Below the pieces are notes generated by a model. The model had not been told where the DNA came from and made no database searches. It worked only from the letters and a program-made list of their open reading frames with translations. From Danio rerio (Eukaryota; Chordata; Actinopteri; Cypriniformes; Danionidae), in contig NC_133182.1 of assembly GCF_049306965.1 (NCBI RefSeq), positions 30,208,501-30,272,500 of the forward strand: DNA of 64,000 bases, read 5' to 3'. Each line of letters starts with the position of its first letter. The first letter of the stretch is position 1. Below are positions 52,780-64,000 of this stretch, in pieces. Made by a program: the position numbers and the translations under genes.

Positions 52780-55060
52780 TCGTGGGGCCCTATAGGGAGG
52801 ATACTGGCTTGTTGATATGTTTGGCCCCTTGCCCTGGACCAGCTCTCGGCCTAGAGCCCATGCTTCAGGACCCTGGAGAGAGTCTTTCAGCTTGAGGACA
52901 AGAGAAAGGCCCAGAATCGGCAAATCAAGATGAATAATAGCAGGTTGCATCTAGCTATTCTGTAAAAACTAGACTGTTTTTGCATGTGGAAATGTTAGTT
53001 TCTCTCAGTAACCGCTTATCTTGGCAAGCTGATACCAAAAAAACTTACCTCGACAGGTCCACACCTGTTGTCTTTTACAGAATAATATAATTTGAAGCTC
53101 TTATCAGCCATACCTTCAAGGGTGTAGTTGATATGTTATTGCGAAGATGGTAATAGAATATTTTTGTATGACCTTTCTTAGTGTTTGTTCAAGCAAAATC
53201 CCCTGATTCGAGCCCTCAAGCTTGTGATTGGTTCTTTGAATCGGATAACAGAAACCGCAGTTTCATAAACTAAAGGTGGAAGCACTTAATGTTTTGTCAC
53301 TTGAGCGCAACAGCTTTGGAAACGTCTGTCTCCCTCCCTTTTGTAGCATTGTTTTGATAACCACCCACTGGTTGATTGGAGTGAGTCAGCCATCGTTTGA
53401 AGGGTGGGATGTTGTTATCAGTGCAGAAATCTGTGACATGCCTCAGATGATTAATATATGTAATGTGAAATATCGAGGCTTGAAGGAATTACACCAATTG
53501 GTGGAATACATCTGGATTGTATTTAGATCATGTTTCTGTATGGCAGTGCATTCTGGGATGGCAGTGGATAGACAGACGGAACATATGGTAAATTCAGTTT
53601 CCAAAGTCATCAGCATTGATAAAGCATTCATAAAACTGACTTCAACTCTCAGGATGTAAACAACGTGTTTCTTTCTTGCATATGATTCAGGAATCTTTAT
53701 ATTTAAATGGAGAGTAGGGAGTTTGAAGAGGGAGGAAATCCAAATCTGCACTTCTCCGCAGTAGATGACCTGTGATAACCTCTAGTAATTGCTTCTGCCC
53801 GTTGATGGGAACTGCTGCCTCAGAAAAAAAGAGATCCTAACACATCTGGCAGGTTAGTGTTTAGACACCGTGTGTGACGAACTCCAGAGTGCCTTACCCA
53901 GACGTCCTGTGATAAATATGTCAGTCTTGTTCAGAAAGAATCTCTTCTCTACTGGTATTAATTAAGTCTACCTTGCATAAAGACTGTTATCAATTACACA
54001 CTGGATTCCTGCGCTGATCAGATTCGCTGCTGAGTACGTAGATACGCTTGAGTTGGATTCAAGCATGCGTTCTGACAGTGTCTTTAAGTTGTTCTTTTTT
54101 AGCTGCAGTTTTTGCTTTCCACATACCTCCACACCCATCGTCTCAGATCAATAAACGGCTCATGGAGTCATCTGTAAGTGCTTTACGAGTGTGAAATCAT
54201 GCCCTGAGAGAATGGGCAAACTTTCTGAGCTGTGAGGGGGATAAACTATAGATTTTCTTTTTTTTATCCTGGAGAACCCTTCCAACTGACATCAATAAAA
54301 ACACATTTTCTGCAATGCATTTCACTGCTCTCTTGGTTATGTTATTTATCTTATTTAAAAGCATTTGAATTCATCACTGCTTTGAGACATAAATCTGTCA
54401 CTTTAGGCATTTTTTTGTCTACCTGTAGATCCAGTTTCACAGTCTGTGCCCTACTATAAGACCCAGCTCAGTGCAGGTCACACACTTAAGCTTTGGGCCT
54501 CTAACGTTATGACTTCAAAGTCCCCTTTAGTTCAAAACAACACTCTCCTATCTACATTGATCAGTACCTCTAGTAGTTCTGTTATAATATGAAAATGTCA
54601 GTTTAATTTTAAATTAACTGTATTTAAATAATGTCTTACTGTAGACCCTAGTGGGAGTTTGTAAATGTGTATAGATTCTATTCTACTATCATAAACTAGT
54701 GTAGGGGTTTTAAGTATTTTAGATGTTAAAGTCCATGTGAGATCAATTTGCAATGCTTATTTTCTAGTGAACGTTGTTATTCTTTAGGTAAATAATTATT
54801 CTGTGCAAGTGAAACTTGGAAAAAAAAGGTTTTGGTAGTCTTTGATCAAAACTTGTCCATTTGCTTTCTTCTTTGGAGTTCCAGTCCTTCTCGATAACAC
54901 TTTATTTTTATGGTCCATTTGAGTATTAGTAGACTGTCTACTATATCTGCTGATATGCTCCTTCAACAGACATTTAACTGACTAAGAAACTTTGCAAGTA
55001 CATTTTAAGCCATGCGTATGCTATGGTGTATGCTAAGGTGCTACGGTGCAGCACACGCAT
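52780..55060 (+). other. polr2m 3' UTR and unassigned intergenic sequence
   Basis: The first part is presumably polr2m 3' UTR; an AATAAA occurs at 54150-54155. About 53280-54500 has a balanced base composition with no repeat signature and no convincing coding exon. Confidence 0.4.
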
Positions 55061-55068
55061 GGACGCAT

Positions 55069-55590
55069 AAGGCTGATTTATACTTCTGCGTCAAGTGCAC
55101 GCGTATGCTAAGGCGCAGTCTGCCATCGGCGTCACTGACGCGCTCCTCTCAAAAAATGTAACTACACATAGCAATGATGCGTAGCACAAGCTCTGTGATT
55201 GGTTGACTTGGTAGTGCTGACGTGTGGGCAGGACCGAGAGCCGCGTGAGTCCGTTGGAGCGAGTGTTTACAAGTGTGGAGTCCCATGAAGGAGCTCCGGA
55301 TGGAAAGTTTTGTTTTGTGTTTACCCTATGGTAAAGTTGTTGCACATCTGCCGGTTCCAGCATCAAAATGAGCGAATTTGAGCCACTTGTACATTAAGGT
55401 AGCGTTCAGAAAAGAGAGAACACCAGCGAAGAAACTTGACTCAGAGGAACACAAAAACCTACTGCCAGTTAGAGTTTCGGAAGTGTTATTGCAGAGCAAC
55501 AGAGACAGAGCGCAGAAGTATAAATGCTCGGCTACGCGCATTGCATGTACCATTGGTCACGCCAATCACTTGTCGCAGAAGTATAAACCA
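55069..55590 (+). mobile_element. TIR repeat (aaggctgatttatacttctg family)
   Basis: Begins aaggctgatttatacttctg and ends gtcgcagaagtataaacc, an inverted pair over about 16 bp. It is CpG-richer than its flanks. A truncated copy is at 4641-4768. Short frames inside do not resemble a transposase. I cannot give the superfamily with confidence. Confidence 0.65.
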
Positions 55591-55816
55591 TTCTTTAGCC
55601 TAACCCTGACCTAACATTCTACTTATAATCTGAGAATTAGTTGGCACGTAGATGTAATGTAACTTAAATTCAACAAACGGACCATCAAAATAAAGTGTGA
55701 ACTTCTTCTGAAGATATCAGTTTGACGGCTTCAGGCCCAATATTCTTAACCATGCTCCTTTTACCGTTAGTTTGCCATGAGGTAATAATACACAAAAAAA
55801 GCCTCATCCCCTACTC

Positions 55817-57003
55817 CAGCGGTTCCCAACAGGGGGAGTAGGGTCTGTTTGCGAACTGCAAGACAGGGAGGTAACATGAAGGTGCCTTAGGAGCGTAACT
55901 TGAAGTTATGGAGCCATGTTAAAACTATGTTGTTGGCTAGATGGTGCTTTACATCAGTTATTAACATGTACACCTACCCCAACCCCAAAGCCAACCATCA
56001 CAGTTATTAAGGTCTACACCAGGAATGTCCAAACTTGGTCCTGTAGGGCCAGTGTCTTGCTTAGTTTAGCTCTAACTTGCTTCAACACACCTGCCAGAAA
56101 GTTTCTAGTATGTCTAGTAAGAGCTTAATTAGCTGCTTCAGGTGTGTTTATTTAGGGTTGGAGCTAAACTCTCTAGGACACTGGCCCTCCAGGACCGAGT
56201 TTGCACACCCCTGTTCTACACCTTTTCTAAACCTAAACCCAACCATCAGAGTTATAAACATCTACACCTTCCCTAAACCTAAACCAGTCCTAAGATACAC
56301 TTGAATAAGGGGGTCCTGGCCCACAAGGAGGCCTAAGCAAACTCTGTGTGGGGTCGCATCATATAAAAAAAAAATTAGCAGTGGACAATTAGTAGAATGT
56401 TCATGTTGCCTTAGTTAATTTTATCCTCTGGCTGACCAAAAAATGGACAAATTTGTAATTCGTCCTTTACAAAAATGATCGAGTCTCACTTGTTCGCCTT
56501 CAGCAGCTAATAGTAATGAACCAAGCATACTGGACCCAGATGGAAAAGCTCCAAACATTTTGGGTTACAGCGCTAGCAATACTGGAAACACGAAATGAAG
56601 GAAATACCAAGATAGTTACCTAAACTATGGTTTTATTCCCTTTTCTCGAAGCAGAGAGTCCCTGACCCAGCCACAGTCAATATCTGCGACAAAGTTCTTG
56701 CTAATGAATACATGAGACCGTCCAAATTAAGAAGACATTTGCAGACGATTCATCCCCAATTGCCCAAGGTGTACCTAATCCAAATGGCCTACTGATGTTT
56801 TGCTTTTATATTTTACATTAGGCTATTATTTGTGCATAAACATATCTAGATAATAATAAACATACTGTTTCTTTGAAAACAGCAATTTGTTGTCATACCT
56901 ACTGCAAATTTATATGAGCGATGATATCATTAAATGTGGAGGGGGGCCTTATATTTTCCGGATGAAAAGGGGGTCTCAGTCAAAAACACGTTAGGTACCA
57001 CTG
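55817..57003 (+). mobile_element. hAT (Charlie/Zaphod-like) transposon remnant
   Basis: The ends cagcggttcccaac and gttaggtaccactg resemble hAT-Charlie termini. Near-identical 8-bp direct repeats flank it (ccctactc at 55809-55816, tcctactc at 57004-57011). Near 56660-56770 a decayed frame encodes ICDKVLANEYMRPSKLRRHL, the BED zinc finger typical of hAT transposases. The catalytic part is missing. A second repeat is nested at 56020-56215. Confidence 0.82.
56020..56215. mobile_element. Nested palindromic MITE
   Basis: The arms aggaatgtccaaacttggtc and accgagtttgcacacccct are mirror images, as are gggccagtgtcttgc and ggacactggccct. The centre has aacacacctgcc and caggtgtgttta. Total about 195 bp, inside the hAT remnant. 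Confidence 0.78.
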
Positions 57004-57052
57004 TCCTACTCAATATCCTGTTTTAGGTGGAATTACATCATAGTAAAATAAT

Positions 57053-57250
57053 TTCATTCAATTCAGCTTTATTTGTATAGTGCTTTTACAATGTAGATTG
57101 TGTCAAAGCAGCTTCAAATAAATGGTCATAGTAACTGGATCAGGGTTGTTCAGATTTTAGAGTTTAAGTTTAAGTTGACATGTTTAAATGTCAACTGACC
57201 CAACTAGGACCTAGTTTATAATCTGTTAATTTAATGTTATAAATAGACCT
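57053..57250 (-). mobile_element. L2 LINE 3' end fragment
   Basis: ttcattcaattcagctttat, tttgtatagtgcttt and tgtgtcaaagcagcttc are the reverse complement of the L2 tail seen at 31240-31336. Only the 3' end is present, as expected from 5' truncation. The left boundary in the genome (its 3' terminus) is sharp; the other is approximate. Confidence 0.72.
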
Positions 57251-57607
57251 AAAATAAAAACAGGAAAATAAAAGTAATGAAATTTCATTCATTATACTAA
57301 TGTGTTTTTTTTTTGTATTAATATATTTAGGAAATACACTGATGCTCAAACATTTCATCAAATCTCTCCTCCATCTCGTAAAAACACCAATGTTTATTCT
57401 TGTTTTAACCCATAGCCTTCATATTTGGCTTGCACATCTGTAAGCATCAAGTTTGAATCTTTCTTTTCTCATGTAGCATGTCAGACTGAACACCCTCTTA
57501 CTACAGCAGCCACACCCTAAACACTCACTATTGGTCAAGCTAGAAAGTGATTGGATTCAGTGTTTACATTTTGGGTAGATAAATCTAAGAATGGCATATT
57601 TATAGGT

Positions 57608-58678
57608 ACCAAAGGTGGAAAGAGTACTGAAATCTTACTCAGGCAAATTACCATTACTTGCAGTAGAGTAAATTAATTATTTAATGCAGTAGAGTAAAAG
57701 TATCTATTGGTAATATTGCTCAAAGCATGAGTAAAAAGTAGACATTTCAAAAGTGTCAAGAGTAGTGAGTAAAGAGTATTTCTCTGTTAAAAGCTGATGC
57801 GTTTACATGTAATTTGTGCATGTGTGTGTAAACGTAACAATCTGGAGTGTGTCTAGTTAATGCCCAGCTGGAACACAACTTCATAAAGACGTTAATATTA
57901 GATTAGATTTAGGTTGTGATGTCAGGTGACCAAAATTCAATGTCTTTAGCCAGCGTCTAAGGACAACGTTATTTTGATGTCCAATAATGATGTCAAATGA
58001 TTTTGATATTTGGTCGATTTTTAGGTTGTTAAAAAGTAACCAAAATCCAACGTCGAGCAACATCTTAAACCAACATCATATTTACGTCAAATACTGACAT
58101 TTATTCATCAGGTATGGCAACCAAAATCCAACCTGTGATAAATGTCATAGTGGTAACGTCCTCACAACTTCAAGTAACATCATTAGACGTTGATATTTCA
58201 TTGATTTTAAGTTGGACGTTGGACATTGATGTCGGCCTGACGATGGGGTAGAACGTCAGTCTGATGTCATGTTGACGTCTTGTGCCTGCTGGGTGTTTAA
58301 AGCCATTTCAGTCATCATACAGTAAACATCTGTCATCTTCTCATCAGTGACATGCATCTAAACACTGTCTGGGTCAATATGTGTAAAGATTTTGGACATC
58401 TTTTTGGACACTTTTAATACTTTCAAACAGTTTGCTGCCCATGTCTTGAGGTGGTTCGTTAGGATGCGATTTTTACCTTCTATGTGCGGTTAAATTAAAT
58501 TGGAATCACATGACTGATAAAAGTATTGATACAGCACTAAAAATGTACTCGAGGGAAAGTAAAAGTGCACATTTTTAAAACAACTTGCATATTACATATA
58601 CTTACCGGTTACAATTCCTGAGAAAAAACTACTCAATTATAATAATTTAAGTATCTGTTATTACTTTACACCACTGGT
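57608..58678. mobile_element. DNA transposon with a nested repeat
   Basis: The ends accaaaggtggaaagagta and tactttacaccactggt are imperfect inverted repeats. Internal phrases gagtaaaagtatct and actcgagggaaagtaaaagt are typical of a dispersed fish element. About 430 bp in the centre belong to a different repeat (57862-58294). No transposase frame. Confidence 0.65.
57862..58294. mobile_element. Nested gacgtc-rich repeat
   Basis: The ends cccagctggaacacaac and gtcttgtgcctgctggg are loosely inverted. The interior repeats motifs such as accaaaatccaacgtc and gatgtcaaatgatttt at irregular spacing. Similar cgtc-rich elements are widespread in fish; the family is not assigned. Confidence 0.55.
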
Positions 58679-58705
58679 AGTCACCCAATAGTAATGTAGG
58701 TAAAA

Positions 58706-59033
58706 AGGGATAGTTCACCCTAAAATGAAAATTTACTCACTATTTACTCAGCCTCAAATGGTTCCAATCCTTTATGTGTTTTTGTTGAACACAAGCAATG
58801 ATATTTTGAGGAAAGTTGGAAACCGGAAACCATTGACATCAATAGTAGAAAAACAAATCAAAGTTAATGGTTACTTTAAACTATGAAAGTTAATGGTTAC
58901 AGGTCTTTAACGTTTTTCAAAATATCATCTTTTGTGTTCAAAAGAAGAAAGAAACTCAAGCAGCTTTATGACAAGTGAATGGTGAGTAAATGATGATTGA
59001 ATTTTCAGTTCTAGCTGAGATACACCTTTTAAA
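58706..59033. mobile_element. Palindromic MITE, best copy in the window
   Basis: Left arm agggatagttcaccctaaaa, gttgaacacaagcaatg and attgacatcaatagtag; right arm aatatcatcttttgtgttc and gagtaaatgatgattgaatt. The arms are largely mirror images. Confidence 0.72.
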
Positions 59034-60229
59034 AGACTTAATTTTTATATAAATATACTTCACCTTTAAGAAACACTGCTTCAGTATATATTTTATTTGT
59101 GCTGTTTTCTCTCCCGGTTGGTTTCAAATTTTCTGATTTTGATAGATATAATAAATTTTGCATTGCTTAGGTGATCACCACAGTACATCATTATTGCCTA
59201 AAAGTCATCCTGTTTTCACTGAGCGTTTCCGTACCGGATATAATCTAAGACAATGATAATAAATATTGTTTTTTTTCCATCAATTTATTTACTTTTAAGT
59301 CTTAGATTGCGGTATGGTTTTGATACAGTGGTTTTTAATGCAGGAAGGAGAGAATGAGTCAGTGCTAAGAATAAGAAACCTCAATAATGACTGTTGGCTG
59401 TAAAGATTTATGCTGCTGTTGTGAATGAGGATGCTGTTGAGAGAAGTGCTGTTTATATCATTCCTGATGTCTTCCAGAAATGCGTTTATATGATCAGGAA
59501 AGACATGAGGATTTCACATCTGCTACTTTATCAAGTCCATGTGAATAAGTGTAATGACGGGAATATTTAAGTGCATAAAAGACAGGGAATGGTTTTTTCC
59601 GCAATGTAAAAAACCCTGGTTGCCTTAGATTTTTAAGCTGAATCAGATTAACCTTATGAGTCAATTGAATTTATATCATGTTAAACTAACTTAAAACAGC
59701 TTGCGTAACTTATAGAATTAAGCTAGAACTTTATTAACTTAGTTTAATAACTTACAATGACCTAAAAACACATACTGTCATGACTAATTGATCATATAAT
59801 TTTTTACAGTGTGGTATTTTTCATTTTACTAATAACTAGCAAAATTACAGTGGTAACACGAAAGTTACTAAAGTTAATGCCACAGTGATTTGACACACAT
59901 AATGGTATTCACTGATTATGGTGTTGTCATACTTTGTTATTTACTTAATGATTTATGTTTGCTGTCTAGTGTAGATATTGAATGGACATATTTGCTAATA
60001 TCAAACTATGCACTATAAAATATAGTGATAGACAGTGATCTTTTTATGTAAAATGACCCATGTTTTACTTTCTAAACGAAATAATTTGCCAAAAAATCTG
60101 AATCTTTTGTGTATATTAATTAAGATATTTTCCACATCTTATACAGAAGTAAGAAAAAATTGAATAAATGAACAATATTTTCATTTACAGGTCACTTAGA
60201 TGAAACTTGAAGCATTCTCGTATGTTATA

Positions 60230-60510
60230 CAGCTGTGTAAAAAAAAAAGACCACTTGAAAAATCTTGATTTCTGAATTACAAGATTCATGTGTTTAAGTA
60301 AAACCTGTTTTTTTTTGTTTAATTATGTATCATACAAATTTATGTAACAAAATTTTAAATAAAAATGTTATTTAGATTTATTTGAGTGGCATGTTTTCAG
60401 ACATTTATATTCTTTTTTTAGACCAAACAATAGCAATGATTTAACTTCAGAAGGCATCGGAAAGCAATATTTGGTGGAATAACCCTGCATTTTGATCACA
60501 GCAAATAAAA
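60230..60510 (+). mobile_element. Probable DNA transposon fragment
   Basis: cagctgtgtaaaaaaaaaag followed by accacttgaaaaatcttga resembles the end of a fish Tc1/mariner-like element. The other end was not found. Confidence 0.4.
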
Positions 60511-60612
60511 AAATGAGTGTTTTACAAAACTAATGAAGACATTTTTATATTTCAGATATATGTTCACTGCTCTAAAATATTATGAATCTTTCAAAAAAAA
60601 TTTTTTTTATAA

Positions 60613-60615
<3 letters not shown>

Positions 60616-60701
<86 letters not shown>
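60616..60701. repeat. (TA)n microsatellite
   Basis: About 86 bp of uninterrupted TA repeat adjoining the reversed hAT fragment. Confidence 0.98.
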
Positions 60702-60704
<3 letters not shown>

Positions 60705-60839
60705 TTCAAATATATATTGTTTTACTCAGACATTTAAATAGAATATAGTTTATTTTTCTAGCAGTAATCACAATTTCGTGAAACCGTGATATTTTTATCC
60801 AAGGTTATCATAGCGTCAGAATCTTATGGCCCATGCCTA
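60705..60839 (-). mobile_element. hAT-type element end (taggcatggg family)
   Basis: The reverse complement begins taggcatgggccataaga and continues atgataaccttggataaaaa, matching the left end of 8831-9304. The block tgctctaaaatatt at about 60567 suggests the interior continues left of the microsatellite. Confidence 0.72.
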
Positions 60840-63800
60840 GTGGCGACCCCTGATAAAGAAGGAAAGTGATTACCATTTCTATAACCACAGTTTTACTACA
60901 AATGTTTTTCTTGGTTAAACTGTGGTTAGTCGAGTTGTCTGTAATGTGGTTAGCATTGGTTAACAACAACAACAACCACGTTTTGTTTTGGTTTTAATGG
61001 GAAAAGCAGTTACTCTGAGCAGACAGCAGATGGCAGTAGTGCTTCTGTGTTTTGCGTGCTGAAAAAAAGCTTGGTTTTCAATCATGTCGACTGAGAGGGT
61101 TCATATCTTGTTTGCATTTTCTCTGAAGAGGTTTTTAATGCAATTATTCTCAGCTATCAGATCTTTTCGGTGTTAGTATTTAGAGTAGTTTACTGATACT
61201 GATGATTCAGCATCATTTTGTCGCCATTAGTGGATCCACCATTTTACCATTCCTCTCAATGGCAGAATCATCTTGAAAGTGTTATGGGTAATTTGATACA
61301 CGTGTATGTTGAAATTGCAGTTGTACGTTTAGCTCAGAGCTCTAATAACTATATAGCAGGGGTCTGAGTGGGGTTTACACCTGCAGAAGATAATGTTTAC
61401 TCCCTAGATGACCCTCCAGAGCTCCAGCAGACCTGGAGGAAACACTATAGCTTCGAATCGTAGTCCACATGTGCTTAAACAAACTGTTGCTCTAAGAAGT
61501 TTGCATAACAATTATGAGATGGCTGGTCCATTTCAAAACCATGGAAAGAGAAAGAGAGAGAGGGACGGGGAGATTAATAAGAGCCAAAAAACTGCCAGTA
61601 TTCTGCTCAGCCACTGTCTGGCCTGGCACGGCTGTAAAGCCTGTCAAAAACTCATCACGGTGAGGAAGCCGCCGCAGCAGGGATGCTTCAAGCTGCCAGG
61701 GCACGGTGGGGGAAGAAAATGGAGCCGCTTGCCCAGCAGCGTGTGATCATAATGAGGAGGAAAATTCCCATTCTTGTATCCAGATTAATGTAACAACAAC
61801 AATGTGCTTTTGTCCAACTTTTTTTCTCCCCCTGCTTGTATTACTCAAAGCCTCCGTTCCCTTTTCCATCCATCAGCGATACTGCGAGCGTAGAGTTACT
61901 CGGTGCAGTTGCTCACAGGTTTAATGCTTCTCTTGGGTGGGATTTCTGCAAAGATGTACTCTCATATTGTGCGAGTTTCTGGTTCCTTAGCAAGCCGAGG
62001 AAAATCGATTTGGGTTACCAAGCATCCTCGTACCATCTCCAAGCAATGAGCCTCTGTATCTGTGTGTACATGTGTACATGAGGTCAGTCTCAAGCTGTCT
62101 GTCCATGAATGCAGTGTAATGCTGTTTTTAATTATTTTCATGCTATTCAAGTGAAACCATGCTTTCTCATTTCTGAATGCACCAATTGACAAGCACCAGG
62201 AGTGTGAATTAGCAGCTACTTAGGGAATACTGCCAGACGTTACAAATGGAGAGTGCTAACTTCATTTAAAGGGTCATGAAATACAATCGGCGACATGTCT
62301 GATTATTGCCATTGCCCACTTTTACTGTGTTGCAGGTGTGAGAGTGGGTGAGAAATGCTCTTTTGGCTCGGCCTGATTTCTGTGATTTGTTATTTTATTT
62401 TAGATGTATTTATTTATTTATTTCCCCACGGTCAGAATCTCTTATGTTATACGACTCCAGCACGACTTGTAAAGATTTGCTCACAGAGCCTTTGGTCGTA
62501 CAACAGAAGTAAAAGCGTGCCATAAAAACAAGGCAGTTCTCCTCAGCCCAGCTCATAACAATTACAAGGCCTTGATATGGACTCATAGGCTTGTTTATGT
62601 GCTGTAATGTTGTCCACGTGCCAAGACAACCTTGAGTGCTGGGATGCCTGGTGTTTCTGATTGGAGCTGCATGTACGCGTTGACTTTGCTAGTCTGCAGC
62701 CTGGCTTAATAGACTGCAAGGTTTATGTGTATGTGTGTGTGTGTGTGTTTGTGTGTGTGTGTGAGCGTTTGTTTGTGCACCTCCTAATTTGTTTATTTAC
62801 ATAAGCATTCTCTCCACAATCTCTCTGTCATGAAATCCGGAGCCTCATCTGCTCAAAAAGCAAACATATTTTTCTAATGAGGGAGGAGATGCTGTCCAAG
62901 CCCCTAATGATCTTAAGCTGTAGAAAACTGACTGAATTAAAGTGCAATAATTAAGTTTAACTTGCTTTTAATTGACATCTTCTTCTCTCAGTATCAGAAT
63001 CTTTGACCTCAAGTGTTTTATTTTAACATAATGTTTTAAAATAGTGGAAATGCAGAGAAACACCTTCTTGTGTCCTGAGGATTGATTCAGCGGGTGTGGA
63101 GTTTATCAGTTAAACTACATTTCAATGGGATGTTTGTCTTCCTGTGCTTTTCTGTTCAGTGCCAATGTTAAACGAAACCTAATTGCGCATAGGACCGTGA
63201 CAATTGTTAAAATGTATCACAAATTGGCAATCACTCATGGCCTCGAGATGGTAATGCTGTCTTATACAGGTGCCACAGTTTAGAGTAATATAAAGCAGAA
63301 TGAGAGAGGAAACAGCTCGGATAAGTTTTCTTTGTCCTCCTCTTGCTTCTTCTCCATTGAAAATTTATTTTGCCCTTCATTCTTTTTTCCTTTCCCTTCC
63401 CTTTGTTTCCTCTCATCATATTTCACATGCAGCATGGGACCTCTTCACAGACAGATGGTGTCGCTCACACAAGTGGTGCCCTGTTCAGTCACATATCAGA
63501 TTCGTTCTGTGTGGATACTCATGCATGGCTCTTTGGGAGAGGGAGGAAACCCTGCAAAAGTGACAGGTCATTTGACGCCCCCCACTGATCTCATGTCTCA
63601 TCATGCTTTGATAAGCATTGTGAATTTCAGAGGCAGGAAGAGGGACGACACACAAAGTGACTCGCTCGGCAGGACTTAAAGGGTGGAGTGTTTTTTTTTT
63701 CCCCCTTTAGATGTTTTTTTTTTTCTCTTCAAGGAAGAGAAATATGTCACCACTGACAGCTCTTGAAGTACCTTTAATGGGCAGAACATAATCATTAGTT

Positions 63801-64000
63801 ACAGGACACTCTTTGAACATTAATAATTCTTTGTTCTTTCAAGAGCATCTTGTGTAAAAGGCTCCTGCACAATGTCCTGCTTGTGTTTTGACAGGTTTGC
63901 ATGCAATACATTTCTGCAGATAGTCATTTCACAGAGATGATACAGTTCCCAATTGATGTTATATTCATCATCTACTTAATATACTTCCTCTCCTATATTC
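60840..64000. other. Intergenic sequence, possibly with regulatory elements
   Basis: Mostly unique, balanced-composition sequence with no convincing coding exon on either strand. A (TG)n run lies at about 62728-62762, and a short repeat fragment begins aaagggtcatgaaata near 62268. The area 62560-63000 contains several TAAT/ATTA homeodomain-type cores. It may be the flank of a neighbouring developmental gene. Confidence 0.35.

Noticed and set aside
53276-53659. 127-codon plus-strand frame downstream of polr2m
   Set aside because: An overlapping minus-strand frame of similar length exists and neither resembles a known protein. Probably chance in unique sequence.
55378-55614. Frames inside the TIR repeat at 55069-55590
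   Set aside because: They run through the terminal repeat and do not resemble any transposase.
61408-61746. 112-codon frame near the right end
   Set aside because: Low-complexity, no recognisable motif and no splice or expression context; overlapping frames occur on the other strand.
63300-63679. Overlapping frames of 60-115 codons
   Set aside because: Several frames on both strands over the same pyrimidine-rich DNA, none with domain-like composition.

Overview
The window is vertebrate nuclear DNA, almost certainly zebrafish (Danio rerio) or a very close danionin. Genes are split by GT-AG introns, the sequence is AT-rich, and it is packed with DNA transposons, (TA)n runs and DANA-type tRNA-derived SINEs, which are a Danio hallmark. 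It holds no bacterial-type operons, CRISPR arrays or recognisable RNA genes.

Three conventional host genes are well supported. sema4b (+, coding 3843-21785, 14 coding exons, 849 aa) encodes a class 4 transmembrane semaphorin and can be assembled with consistent splice phases from signal peptide to the C-terminal PDZ-binding end DSVV. serf2 (-, coding 48237-44279, 3 exons, 60 aa) encodes a small EDRK-rich factor; its first coding exon carries only 7 coding bases. polr2m (+, coding 50061-52779, 4 exons, 342 aa) encodes the Gdown1 subunit that associates with RNA polymerase II. serf2 and polr2m are divergent, with start codons 1.8 kb apart. From memory, all three human orthologues lie on chromosome 15, so this looks like a conserved syntenic block. 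The genes share no pathway that I can see.

Between sema4b and serf2 lies about 22 kb of accessory sequence. It contains two nearly identical copies of an unrecognised intronless gene (25689-26213 and 35778-36302, 174 aa each) inside a duplicated unit of about 2.4 kb that includes the probable promoter. Between the copies sits a Tc1-like transposon split by an L2 LINE, plus a short exon-like piece resembling dbr1. To the right is an uninterrupted four-exon PIF/Harbinger (HARBI1-like) transposase gene (-, 40569-38139, 351 aa), followed by a 5'-truncated L1 with target-site duplications and a large fold-back element.

The introns and intergenic DNA hold many non-autonomous transposons, several with clear terminal inverted repeats and 8-bp target duplications (hAT type), often nested in one another. 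A notable host-gene event is a tandem duplication of the end of sema4b exon 8 with its intron flank; a hAT element later landed in only one of the two copies. From 52780 to 64000 I see no convincing gene, only repeats and some unique, possibly regulatory, sequence near the right end. I found no convincing evidence of a wholly new biological system. The most unusual items are the duplicated orphan gene, the intact Harbinger transposase with Asp at its third catalytic position, and the exon 8 duplication.
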